A stretch of DNA of 23,370 nt, taken from assembly GCA_008931825.1 (NCBI GenBank), contig QXVZ01011450.1:1-23370 (forward strand), read 5' to 3'. Below the pieces are notes generated by a model. It ran no database searches. It was not told the origin of the DNA and saw only the letters and a program-made list of their open reading frames with translations. This DNA comes from Phallusia fumigata (Eukaryota; Chordata; Ascidiacea; Phlebobranchia; Ascidiidae). The translations under genes were made by a program, and so were the position numbers. Of the stretch, positions 10,401-18,826 are shown piece after piece. The first letter of the stretch is position 1. The number at the start of each line of letters is the position of its first letter.

Positions 10401-13400
10401 TAATTAAGGTCGGGTCAATTTCAGCTTCTTTCCATTTCATTTACTGTAACTTCAAACCATGTACGTAGTAAACTAAAATACAACTAAAAAGGTTTTCTCT
10501 TGAGTTGTATTTGCCTTAACTTGTCCAACAACACAACTATATGACTTACTGCATTAAAAATGTTTGCAATTTGTTGGCCTGTATTAACAGATAGTTCAAA
10601 TGCGGTCATAAGTAGCAGTGAACAACCTTGATATCCATCAACCACGTGAGAAAACTTTACAAAATTTTTTTTGGCTAAAAGAGAGCTACAAACTGCCACT
10701 GTCAGATGAAAAACAAAGCAAAGCAGGTGTCCACCATTCAAAGGATTCAATAAACTCATCATTGGGTTTCAGTTGTTATACCTGGATTTTGTAACCTGAT
10801 GCATCTTCCACAGAATCCCAAGTTAGCAGCAGTGAACCAGCTGGCAGAGGAATAATTCGAAGATTCTGTGGTTTCTTTACACCAACTGAAATAAAAACAG
10901 ACATGATTTATTTCTACAAGACATTTCGCTGATTTTATTGTAAGAGGTTGTGTTGCAGCAAACTGCTACTGTACTACCAACAGAATAATGTAGTGATAGA
11001 AAACTGAAATTAACGGTACACGATTGTACATATTATTGATAAGCAGTTCATATATAGTGGATTCTAATTCATTCTTGTTTTTCCCTGTGCAAGAAACTTG
11101 AGCAGCATTGTCCCAACCTCAAGAAATTCAAAAGGTTTGGAAAGCATCACCAACTTCAATGATTTGAAAAAATAGCTTATCATGAGCACAATGCATTCAG
11201 ACATTGTTCCGCGAACCAAGAATAAAAATTAAACCAACAAAGTATACCTTTCTTTGCAGGGCACAACGGTGGTGGAATACATTGGCCATTGTGCCAAATG
11301 TGAGTAGGATAGGGACAATTACAGCCAGGAGAACAAATCCTTCCACATACAGGGTCAGGAAAGTCACATGATCCAATACAATGGCCAAGACATTGCGTTA
11401 ATATCTGACCACCTGTACACGCTTGGTCTGAAAAAAGAATGATTTTTAGTAAAATTACCCAAAGTAGAAAACAAACACAGTAGTATGTAGTTTGGCAAAA
11501 AGATGATGAAATAATGTTAGTTGTACCAATCATTGTCTTTGATGCAGTGACTGGTAATATTAATAAGCTACATTAATTATGCTTTTGAATTTTTTTTATC
11601 CCAATAAATAACAAAATAAGATTATGAGACATAAATACGAGCCTAAATCGATTGATTTACCGATTAGGCAAAATTTTATTCATTAGTTACATCCGATCAA
11701 AACCTCACTGCTTGGCAAAACCGTATTTGAAACTACATTCTGTATGCAAATTAGGTAAATTTTTAAAAAATCCCCATGTATTTGACACTTTGACCATTAT
11801 AGCAGAAGCACGTTTATTGGTTTTAATTTTAAAACAGCATGTAGTTTTAACAACACAGTAAAAGAAACTGGAATTTAAATAAACAACAAAGTTTAAATAC
11901 TGTTGTTGACAAGATTTGGTAAAATTTAAATAAAATGACTGCTGTGGATAAAGTTGGTGGGAATAATAAGATGATTGTGCATTATTTACGGGACAATTCC
12001 GACTAGTCAGCATTACAACTAAAGTCCCACGCATAACTTATCGCCAGTTAATGCCCGATTATCATTAAAATCTCAGATTACAACAGTATCGTTGCCAAAT
12101 ATTCTAATTTTAAAGATGGTCGCAATTTAATTTGTTATGATCTCAGAATGACTAATGTCTTTAGGTGTTAAGAAAAAACTACAGGTTAACTAAAAAATTA
12201 AGGAGAGAATGTTTCTCCCAATCCGCGTCATCAGTAATCGATTGTTTCGTCATTGAACAGGATTGTTAGCGGAAACATTACCTGAAACTTATTTTATAGT
12301 GGTTTACGCAAGTTAAGCAGAAGGGAAGAAACCAGCTGATTTTTGTGTAAACCTATTTACGTTGTGATTTTTTCTGCAAAAGCAGCACCATCTTTGGAAT
12401 TGATAAAAGCCTTGTAGCCTTTCGGGAAGGAGTTTTGCTAAATTCCTTGAGGTTGGTTTGTTGGCCTTTCTGTTGATTGCGTGAATTACCCCCCTAATTG
12501 AGAACGCCAAACATTTAGGCAACATACGCTTGTCCTATTGGATGTTTTAGTCACGTGGTCAATGCACTTACGAGTGGTGAATTTGTAAGGTTTGGTTTCG
12601 CAGGAAGTAACTTCCAACCCAGTGTCGTGGACATACACGGCCGCGACTGTCGCATTGTAAGTTGTGCCTGGGTTCAGATTGGTCACATTGTAGAAGGGTT
12701 GCTTGATGTTCTGGATCTCTTTGCGCAGCACCCCGTCCATTCTGGAAAAACCAAAAGCCCAATTAAGCAATCATAGTAGGTAATATGTGAGAACATATAT
12801 AAGGTGGCGCCGTTATCGTTGGCCTGCATAAAAGCTTCAGGGCAGATCCCAGTATCAAATACGCGCATTCATTCACAGTAAACGCGCAATAAGGCAAACT
12901 CTACACGTGATAGCCTTCCCCTGGCCCGGTCGTCTCCAGCCTGCGGTGTGGAAAGGCATTCTAGGTGGTACGAGAACCTTCTGTTTCACAAACTGTTTTT
13001 TCTACCTGCGTTTACCTGTGCCTTTGTCACCAATTTGTGGCTCATTAGATTATCATAAGACGGGCTACTTCAGAATTAGGTGGTACGCGTCGCAGAACTA
13101 CGCCCCCAAGTGTTACACGAGATCAGATTTAAGGGTTAAAGCTAACGTTGTTAATTTTTTTGTCAATATCTTCAGCTTTTCTACCAAATGGAAACAAACT
13201 AATGGGAGCAGTTTAAACGTGACCGCAGTAAAGCAGCATTCTAACACAGCAATGTCAAACCGGACAACAAGGCTAGAGATTCCGTCGAAATAAAACAGCG
13301 CAGATTTATTCTTACGTGTAAATCCTGATTATAAAGTACTCAGCCAGAAGGGGAGCTTTCCACAGCAGCAGGACGTTCGTTTGGCCGAGACTGTCAAAGA

Positions 13401-14947
13401 ATCCTGATGCCAACCCGGTAGGGCGGTTGAGTGCTACCTCTGAAACCAAAAAAAAATTTCTGTCAGCATTAATAAATTTATAAGTTGTAACCGAATTTAC
13501 AAAGTACATTTTACATCCACAATTTTCAAACATTCCGAGCACATTTCTAAAGCTGCTATTTCTAAAAACCAAACAAAACCATTTAACAGCGCTAAATAAA
13601 GTCTACATCGTAACACCGGATTTATATATTTTTACACCGTTTGAGCAAACAATCGTATAAGCCACGTTCACAAAAAATTCAAACTTTTTCAAACAGCCCA
13701 AGTGTTGACACAGAACCATTTAGTCCACCTTTGAGCATTGATAAATTGCTGCAATTATATTTCGAATTGAAAATAGTAACACGCTCGTTTTGCGAGCGTT
13801 TAAAACTTTAAATCAAAACGAGTCAATCGAGTTAAATTCTTTATTTAACTTCTTTTTGTACGAGAGGGCAGGTTTGTGTCAGAAATGTCAAGATTTAAAT
13901 ACAACAACTCAGCATTACAAGGCACAGACTTAATAGTGACTTGATTTAAAACAAAACTCCCAGAGATCTTATATATAGTGAATATGTTGTATTGCAAACG
14001 TTTCGACAATCGTCGTTGTCATCATCAATTCAAATATAAACTAAACCGGCTTTCAAACTTTTGTTACTTAAGATTCCATTTCGACTAAGAAATTATAATG
14101 TCGTTGATGGAAACATCGTCACAGAAATTAGTGAACATGTCGTATCGTCGTGTTGGGATTTTATTTCCCCTTTTGGTAATTGTTTGATTTCTATTTAACT
14201 TACGACATGTCCGTTGATTCCTTTCATCGACTGTGTCAGATCCTTGCCCGGAGACCGCGCGCAAAACTAGAAAATAAACATTCATCAAAATTATGTGAAC
14301 AGAAACTCGTTTTTTTACAAACCACAAAAACACTTGTCACGTCACAATCGATTCACAGATGATTTTGAGCACGAAATTTAAAAGCGTTTCGATTCGCGGG
14401 ATCGTGTCATTTCAATTCTAATTTTGCGATCGTGGAGCCCCGAACCGATTTATCTTGAGTAAAATCATCATTATGACGCAAGAATAAAAGCGACACCGGT
14501 GTGCAAATTGTTGAAAGGGAGAATAATTGTTACGTAATAGGGGTTGATTATATTGGACACGTGCCAAGTGGTTTCAAAGTGACAAATTTTCCAGGTAGAT
14601 GGGTAATTTACACAAGGCCGCTCAAATTAAGTAGAATCAATTATGTTGCGTTGTGCAAACTTTTTCGCAAACTTTCACCAAATTTCCGAAACTTGGCGAA
14701 GATTAGACGCACAATTTACGGTTTTAAATTGTCTTGTTAAGAAGTTAAAAGCTAGTACTTGTGTGTAAAACATTTTTCACGTTACGACAAACGCTGATAT
14801 CATCCATATCAATTTTGTGTGTGTTGTAATAAACCAATTACTTTTTACAACTACAAACTATAGGTAAGGACAAAACAAATGAAACTCACCAGTAAATAAT
14901 ACACAAAATGCCAAACTGGCAAAAACTTGTTTTCGAAGAAACATCAT
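7178..14947 (-). CDS. Secreted mosaic protein: signal peptide, FN3, TIL, FN3, FN3, Tg1, FN3, FN3, vWA C-terminus
   Basis: Exons in order are 14947-14890, 14266-14204, 13439-13316, 12741-12572, 11427-11248, 10885-10782, 10392-10147, 9926-9631, 9365-9142, 8876-8676, 8483-8372, 8021-7863 and 7401-7178. The first twelve join in frame and give 645 codons; the last adds 73 codons and a stop but does not join exon 12 in frame. Predicted order by residue: signal peptide 1-25, FN3 43-138, TIL 139-198, FN3 199-289, FN3 290-375, Thr/Pro linker to 414, thyroglobulin-1 415-488, FN3 489-580, FN3 580-645, then the end of a vWA domain. Such domains occur in matrix adhesion and protease-inhibitory proteins (TIL, Tg1), so an extracellular scaffold or inhibitor is plausible. 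I do not recognise this architecture and assign no name. At least one exon is missing before the last. Confidence 0.85.
7402..7862. other. Interval that should hold the missing FN3/vWA exon(s); contains an N and a repeat fragment
   Basis: A 461-bp AT-rich stretch with no coding signal on the minus strand. It contains an N at 7553 and a repeat-like piece at about 7480-7515 with a GAAAC core motif on the minus strand. Protein and phase evidence both call for extra exon sequence here. Confidence 0.7.
7863..8021 (-). CDS. Mosaic protein exon 12: FN3 domain E, incomplete
   Basis: A 159-bp exon with an acceptor after a long T run and donor TCAA|GTAAGT. It encodes VTVKWDASADAVSYNVEI and IQLNGLQESTAYVIRVK. 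The FN3 fold stops after strand F; the last strand should be in the next exon, which I do not find. It leaves in phase 2. Confidence 0.88.
8022..8371. other. Mosaic gene intron 11
   Basis: A 350-bp AT-rich intron. I see nothing in it besides the long T run at the acceptor. Confidence 0.8.
8372..8483 (-). CDS. Mosaic protein exon 11: end of FN3 domain D, start of domain E
   Basis: A 112-bp exon with acceptor AAAATTTTCAG and a weak donor ACAG|GTTTGA. It encodes VIAVNGNGWTSTSVSTLFTT, the FN3 G-strand region, then PNINMPTRLREKERTEN, the beginning of domain E. It leaves in phase 2. The join to exon 12 restores TENSVTVKW, which supports the weak donor. Confidence 0.8.
8676..8876 (-). CDS. Mosaic protein exon 10: FN3 domain D, main part
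   Basis: A 201-bp exon with acceptor TCTTCTGTTGTAG and donor AAG|GTTAGT, phase 1 at both ends. It encodes NPATNVQVNAQTTQATITWV and LTFTSLTPDTGYIVE, the FN3 strands A to F. The last strand lies in exon 11. Confidence 0.88.
9142..9365 (-). CDS. Mosaic protein exon 9: thyroglobulin type-1 domain
   Basis: A 224-bp exon with acceptor AAATTTTAG and donor AATT|GTAAGT. Landmarks are CQAKHAEVTQYYQANPG, then EYPNCDSNGLYSTSKC, QCYCIDKNDG and a final cysteine in PLNCD. The six-cysteine spacing is that of Tg1, whose core is usually CWCV; here it is CYCI. Tg1 domains often bind or inhibit cysteine proteases. Confidence 0.9.
9631..9926 (-). CDS. Mosaic protein exon 8: end of FN3 domain C and Thr/Pro linker
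   Basis: A 296-bp exon with acceptor CTGTATTTTAG and donor CTCA|GTAAGT. It encodes RYGIVVYAEDK, then LQLVGLAPGTLYYVATTAA, the FN3 E-F strands. The last 30 or so residues lack fold signatures and include VVTTTEAPTTTPKP, likely an O-glycosylated flexible linker. It leaves in phase 2. Confidence 0.9.
10147..10392 (-). CDS. Mosaic protein exon 7: end of FN3 domain B, start of FN3 domain C
   Basis: A 246-bp exon, phase 0 at both ends, with acceptor TTATTTCTCAG and donor AGG|GTTAGT. The first part, VIIHNLQAGQEYVFIVRAIM, closes domain B; VVISSVTDTGFLVTWNDMSE opens domain C with its Trp. Lacking an intron between adjacent FN3 units is unlike the other module borders of this gene. Confidence 0.9.
10393..10781. 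other. Mosaic gene intron 6
   Basis: A 389-bp intron dividing FN3 domain B. I see no repeat or additional exon in it. Confidence 0.8.
10782..10885 (-). CDS. Mosaic protein exon 6: first half of FN3 domain B
   Basis: A 104-bp exon with acceptor TTTATTTCAG and donor CAG|GTATAA. It encodes KKPQNLRIIPLPAGSLLLTW then DSVEDASGYKIQ, the A to C strands of FN3 with the conserved Pro and Trp. It enters in phase 1 and leaves in phase 0. Confidence 0.88.
10886..11247. other. Mosaic gene intron 5
   Basis: A 362-bp intron between the TIL exon and FN3 domain B. I see nothing notable in it. Confidence 0.8.
11248..11427 (-). CDS. Mosaic protein exon 5: TIL (trypsin-inhibitor-like) domain
   Basis: A 180-bp exon, phase 1 at both ends. 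It encodes one module with exactly ten cysteines in the TIL order: C-TGGQILTQ-C-LGH-C-IGS-C then a gap, C-GRI-C-SPG-C-N-C, an eleven-residue gap, and C-IPPPL-C. Ten cysteines match the five-disulfide TIL fold of serine protease inhibitors and of von Willebrand factor-type proteins. Whether it inhibits a protease cannot be read from sequence. Confidence 0.9.
11428..12571. other. Mosaic gene intron 4
   Basis: A 1.1-kb AT-rich intron between FN3 domain A and the TIL exon. No additional in-phase exon is visible. Confidence 0.75.
12572..12741 (-). CDS. Mosaic protein exon 4: second half of FN3 domain A
   Basis: A 170-bp exon with acceptor TTGGTTTTTCCAG and donor ACTC|GTAAGT. It encodes FYNVTNLNPGTTYNATVAAV, the E-F strands with the conserved Leu-x-Pro-Gly-Thr-x-Tyr signature. 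NVT and NAT are potential N-glycosylation sites. It leaves in phase 1. Confidence 0.88.
12742..13315. other. Mosaic gene intron 3
   Basis: A 574-bp intron inside FN3 domain A. It holds a GC-rich pocket at about 12905-13000 unlike its surroundings, with a related short phrase, TAGGTGGTACG, at 12962-12972 and 13078-13088. It is possibly a repeat remnant; it is not coding as far as I can see. Confidence 0.6.
13316..13439 (-). CDS. Mosaic protein exon 3: first half of FN3 domain A
   Basis: A 124-bp exon with acceptor TTGGTTTCAG and donor ACAC|GTAAGA. It encodes NRPTGLASG, then TNVLLLWKAP and EYFIIRIYT, which are strands A to C of an FN3 fold with the conserved Pro and Trp. It enters in phase 1 and leaves in phase 2. 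Confidence 0.85.
13709..14030. repeat. Dispersed repeat, copy in mosaic gene intron 2
   Basis: It shares CACAGAACCATTTA, AATAGTAACACGCTCGTTTT and AGATTTAAATACAACAACTC with 21656-21990. Its right end (13993-14028) carries a hammerhead-like core on the minus strand: TTGATGA, a GACAA/TTGTC stem, then GAAAC. It lies wholly in the 764-bp intron 13440-14203. Confidence 0.8.
14204..14266 (-). CDS. Mosaic protein exon 2: signal cleavage region
   Basis: A 63-bp exon with acceptor TTATTTTCTAG and donor TGTC|GTAAGT, phase 1 at both ends. It encodes LRAVSGQGSDTVDERNQRTC; cleavage near AVSG would suit signal peptidase. It is small, so its support is correct phase, good splice sites and fit to a signal peptide end. 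Confidence 0.7.
14267..14889. other. Mosaic gene intron 1
   Basis: A 623-bp intron between the start exon and exon 2. An open frame of 79 codons on the plus strand (14501-14740) looks accidental. Nothing else is supported. Confidence 0.7.
14890..14947 (-). CDS. Mosaic protein exon 1: start and signal peptide
   Basis: Two adjacent ATGs open MMFLRKQVFASLAFCVLFT, a short basic start followed by a hydrophobic core typical of a secretion signal. The donor is ACTG|GTGAGT at 14889-14884. The exon ends in phase 1 after 58 coding bases. Confidence 0.8.
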
Positions 14948-15214
14948 TTCCAGTGTTTCCCGTAATTAAATCCCAGCTGCAGTATCAGTTTTTTTTGTGA
15001 AACACTGCGTCTTAACAGAAACCACTTTTCTACGTCGTCAACAGCAGTTTATCATGAGATCTGACCAAATGAAAAAGAAGATTGGAGACATGGGAAACTT
15101 TCGGCTTGGAGGGAAGTAAAGTTATATTCGTGTTTCGTGTAGACTTGTTTTGCCCTAAGGGTGGAAGAACGACTCATGAGAGCGATGCAAACCGCGGATA
15201 ACTCAAGACATGGG

Positions 15215-15220
15215 TTATAT
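15215..15220 (-). promoter_or_regulatory. Possible TATA element of the mosaic-protein gene
   Basis: ATATAA within TTTAAATATAACCC on the minus strand lies about 270 bases upstream of the start codon at 14947. A start site near 15187 would give a 5' UTR of about 240 bases. AT-rich sequence makes chance matches common. Confidence 0.3.
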
Positions 15221-16150
15221 TTAAACAGGCGGCTACAACAAACGACCAGATATTAAATGCTTCTCATCGAATTTTTGTGACCATTATTCTGCTTATAGTT
15301 TTAACTTAAAGCTTCACAACATTACCAAGCTTATTAAAACTGAGTTTAAAGCAAAACTCTAAGTACCATTAACACAAATTATTGCCGTTTTACTCGTACT
15401 TTCTGTTTTTCTAAGAACCTGAATTCCACTGGGATTTCTGCCTAAGTACAACACAAACATATATCGCACTGGCGCAAAACATTAAAAAACTCAACCAACA
15501 CCGTCATGGTCATGAATGACTTTCTGCACCTGTGCGACCCGCTAGATGCTTAAATTCAAACTCGTAACATTAAACTTTTTTACAGGTTACAAAACCTGTA
15601 CTACACGAGAGATTGATTTACATTCTGCTCTGTTACTTCCCCTAGTGTATTGTTACACTTTAAATACTTGAAGGCAGGCTTCGAGAGGTTTATTAGATGA
15701 ACTTATGTCGCGGGTATCATGACTTTAAATCACGATAATCGTGTAGGACGGGCTACTACCCACAAATAACATTAACGTTTACATTTGGATGTGATTTTAA
15801 CAACTGAAACAAAAGATTCTCAAGCCACATTGGATAAGTTACAAGGCTTCAAAGTCAACAAAACTAGCTAAAAGCTGTGCTAGAAAACTTCTGCCTTCAT
15901 TAAGTACAAGCAATCGAAATTATAAAGCAGCACTTGGTAAGTTGAACACGAAAGTGAAACGCAGTAAGGAATGATAAACAAACGATAACGACTTTGACAG
16001 TAAAGAAGCGTTTGTCAAAGCAAGACCAGCAGCATAATACCTTTACTTGGTCCTCCAAACTCAAACGGTTCAAATCGAAAACATGCTTGAGGCAAAAAGC
16101 GCAGAGAGTAACATTTGAATTATCTTCTAATTGACTGCTTTGCTGTGGCG
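15221..16150. other. Intergenic sequence upstream of the mosaic-protein gene
   Basis: Mostly AT-rich with no gene I can support. A minus-strand open segment near 16050-16170 resembles a nuclear-receptor signature and is discussed as a weak finding. Confidence 0.5.
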
Positions 16151-16201
16151 ATAACACGTAATCTTGTGCAACTGCCTCAGCTTAATTGCATCTGCTGTCC
16201 G

Positions 16202-16560
16202 TTATATAGCGTCGCATGCATTTCCACACGATGAAGTTCCACGCATATCATGCACCAAAACTCGCATTGTGATGTCACACAGAGCACGTTCTCTTGCGTC
16301 GCGCGCTCGCGGCAAATAAAGTCATTCCATTTCCACTCAGCTAAACTGGGCCAGCGTTCGTTTTTTCAGGTGCTTCTGTGACGTCACGGCGTCGTCGAGA
16401 GGCGATGACGTCATAGCGATGATAAACTGGGGGGTGGCGACGGCGGCTCGGGCCAGCGGCGAAGAAATTAATTTGACGCGATTTTTGGTCGCCCCAGGCG
16501 GTGAACAGCGGGCGCGCGTTGTCGTGTTAATAGCGGTGCGCTCATGTTGGAGGAAGTTCA
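16202..16560. promoter_or_regulatory. CpG-rich segment with two CRE palindromes and a TATA box (candidate promoter)
   Basis: TGACGTCA occurs at 16379-16386 and 16406-16413 inside a CpG-rich stretch (16380-16530), unlike the AT-rich flanks. On the minus strand a TATATAA box follows at 16208-16202, about 170 bases away. The order CRE, CRE, TATA suggests a minus-strand promoter with a start near 16175, perhaps an upstream promoter for the mosaic gene. No transcript is proven. Confidence 0.35.
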
Positions 16561-17374
16561 CGCAAATGTACGTGTCCGTAGAAATATGTTGCCAAGTTAA
16601 TTGTTGCCGCATCACCGCGCGTGGTAGGTTGAAATTCCGGTTTTCAGTCAACCTGACATTATCTTCATCGGTCAAACCGCTACACCATTTTCGATAGCGC
16701 CTTGCTGGGAAGCGTTCAGCGCTGGAAACAACTTCGTACATTTGTAGCGGGTTCACAAGCGCGCTTTGGCCAACCAAACGTGAAGTGCCTGATTTAGTAA
16801 ATAAAGAATTCCACTGAAACCACTTCGCACACAAAAAGTGAGCGGACGAGCTTCTTGCAGCAAACTGTGTCGACGTTATTTTAATAACATCAAGGTTAAT
16901 TTGAACGTATAATCAAACAGACAGTTTGTAACAAATTTCGCCACATTTCAAAGCACAAAGCTCGTTCGAAAACCCGCTTTAAACACTAAAAGTCGCACAT
17001 GTTTGAGTCAAGTCGAGGTTTTTTCCGACATAACTACCCATTACTTTCACATTTTGATTAAAATCTGCAATCTGCAATGTAACACGTCACAATTAACTTC
17101 CATTTGTGACGTAACAACTCACCGGATATTAGTTTCCTTCCGGGAATGTTGGCCAGATATTAACATTTCGCGTTCCTGCATGGAATGCCTTAATAGAATA
17201 TCGCAACTTCAACTTTTTACGGGGTCATTTCAACTTAGTTTGCACGAAATTTCGCGAAACAGAGATTAAACCTTATTTGCAACGCGATTGTGGTGATTAA
17301 AAATTTCCGGAACTAATTCCAGAACTTATATTTAGCTCCGAAGCGGTCGCGAATTTTATTGCGTAGTTCTAAAA

Positions 17375-17411
17375 ATGGAATCGGCAAATATGGAAACACA
17401 AGATCGAGTTT
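17375..17411 (+). CDS. Candidate first coding exon, unidentified
   Basis: AAAAATGG gives a good start context. Twelve codons, MESANMETQDRV, are followed by a strong donor TTT|GTAAGT at 17412. No downstream exon with compatible phase was found in the window, so it may be a chance match. Confidence 0.2.
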
Positions 17412-17814
17412 GTAAGTTTTGTTTGAAAAAAAAACACTTTTTATGGATATTTACAAAAAAAAGCTTTTATTGACAGGATATTGGGTCTAAGCGTCTACGT
17501 CTACGACTTTCAAATTATTGTTATTCCGAAAATGGCCGCACTCTCTACAGCATAGCACCGGTCGTGACGTGAGCAAACTCGAGCAGTGGAACAGCGCTTT
17601 ACGTCATATCCGGCAATGTCAATATCATGTGGTGACGTCGGCACATCTTATAAGGAATAGGATGGTTGCGAAATGTTAGAAGCATTTTCGGTTGAAAATC
17701 GACATTTAATTGCATTGCTGTAATTCTGATTTATTTTTATCTTCGGTACTTAACTCTCAGTTTTGAATTTTAAGTTCCAATGGGTTGGAACAATCAAGTC
17801 TATTGCTTTAAAAC

Positions 17815-17880
17815 TCATTGCGGGCCGAGCTTGGATTCGAACCGGCGACTTCAGCAAGTCCCAGCTACCAAAGTCTTACA
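17815..17880 (-). repeat. Decayed tRNA-like (SINE-like) fragment with B box
   Basis: On the minus strand GGTTCGAATCC (17843-17833) is a perfect polymerase III B box, preceded by GGTAGCTGGGACTTG, reminiscent of a D arm. The T stem and acceptor stem do not pair, so it is not an intact tRNA gene. Confidence 0.35.
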
Positions 17881-18239
17881 ATCTCCTTTCGTTGCGTTTT
17901 TCCCCCATGACATAACACTAGTAAGATACGAAGATTCTTAGAAGTGTCTGCTTCTTCATAAGCTCCATGCATAATAGCTCATGTCAAATTGCAAAGTTGA
18001 ACAAACTAGGAGATCTAATACGACATTACAAAAAGCCACTGAAATAGAACTACGTCATCGCGATAGTGACGTCACAAACACGAAAATATGAATCGAATTA
18101 CGCGTTCCAACGAGTTATTCGAATTGTTTACCAGCGAATAACTAATTTCCAGAAAGCAAATGTGTTACATCAATTATCCAAATATAATCCTTACTTCAGT
18201 TGCAACCAAATAATCCTTCCGAATTACGACATTCTACCT

Positions 18240-18310
18240 TTTGCGGGGTTTGAACTTACGACCTTCCGTTCTTACACAATACAGAACTGTGACTGCGAGG
18301 TTCCCAAAGT
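18240..18310 (-). repeat. tRNA-like (SINE-like) fragment with B box
   Basis: AGTTCAAACCC on the minus strand (18256-18246), in the context GGTCGTAAGTTCAAACCCCG, is typical of tRNA-derived short repeats. No cloverleaf can be completed. Confidence 0.35.
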
Positions 18311-18680
18311 TCAGAATTTGTCATTTTTGTGGTCGCTTTTTTCCCAAAACAAAATTTCCAGTTGTCTTTTAAGGTGCCGCTTAATTCGAGCGCGGTTAAT
18401 TTGTTGTCATTATTCGACTACGTTGTTTACATTATGACGTTATAACGAGGCTCGGCTACGAAAAATCACGTGTCAATTATCATGTAATTTAACAAATGAT
18501 GGTTATGTACGTGACGAAACGTTGTAACCCTCACAAAATTAAAATGAGGCACATTAACGAAGTTACATAATTTCAAACCGTCCTGCTCTCAAATTTTGCC
18601 TAATTTTTGCATTTTCCTTGATTCCCGCATTTGGTCCGAAATATCCAAAAACTAAACGTTTAGGAAAGCACATACCTAAA

Positions 18681-18826
18681 AAACATAACTGCCAGAGAGC
18701 TTGTACATAGTGAATACATTTTATTGCAAACATTCGACAATCGCTGTTGTTGTCATCAGTGCAAATTGTCGAAACGTTTGCAATACAATGTATTCCCTGT
18801 TAACAAGTTCTTTGGTAGTTATGTTT
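18681..18826. repeat. Foldback element with arms of about 64 bp
   Basis: The left arm 18681-18743 (AAACATAACTGCCAGAGAGC and onward) and the right arm 18763-18826 (ending TTTGGTAGTTATGTTT) are inverted copies with a few mismatches, separated by about 19 bases. It belongs to the same family as the ends at 13993-14028, 20100-20226 and 21930-21990. Confidence 0.85.

Larger units (their letters stand above)
16861..18680. other. Intergenic sequence with ACGTCA sites and tRNA-like fragments
   Basis: Aside from the small candidate exon, I see no gene. TGACGT or ACGTCA occurs at 17084, 17107, 17565, 17601, 17633, 18052, 18067-18074 (full palindrome) and 18435. Confidence 0.5.

Noticed and set aside
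12907..13293. 128-codon plus-strand open frame inside mosaic gene intron 3
   Set aside because: It is antisense within an intron in a GC-rich pocket, with no ATG at its start and no family resemblance.
16337..16834. 165-codon minus-strand open frame
   Set aside because: Its length is explained by the CpG-rich, stop-poor composition; an overlapping 92-codon frame exists on the other strand, and neither has domain signals or splice context.
17815..17880. Intact tRNA gene on the minus strand
   Set aside because: The B box is perfect, but T stem, anticodon loop and acceptor stem cannot be formed; kept only as a tRNA-like repeat fragment.
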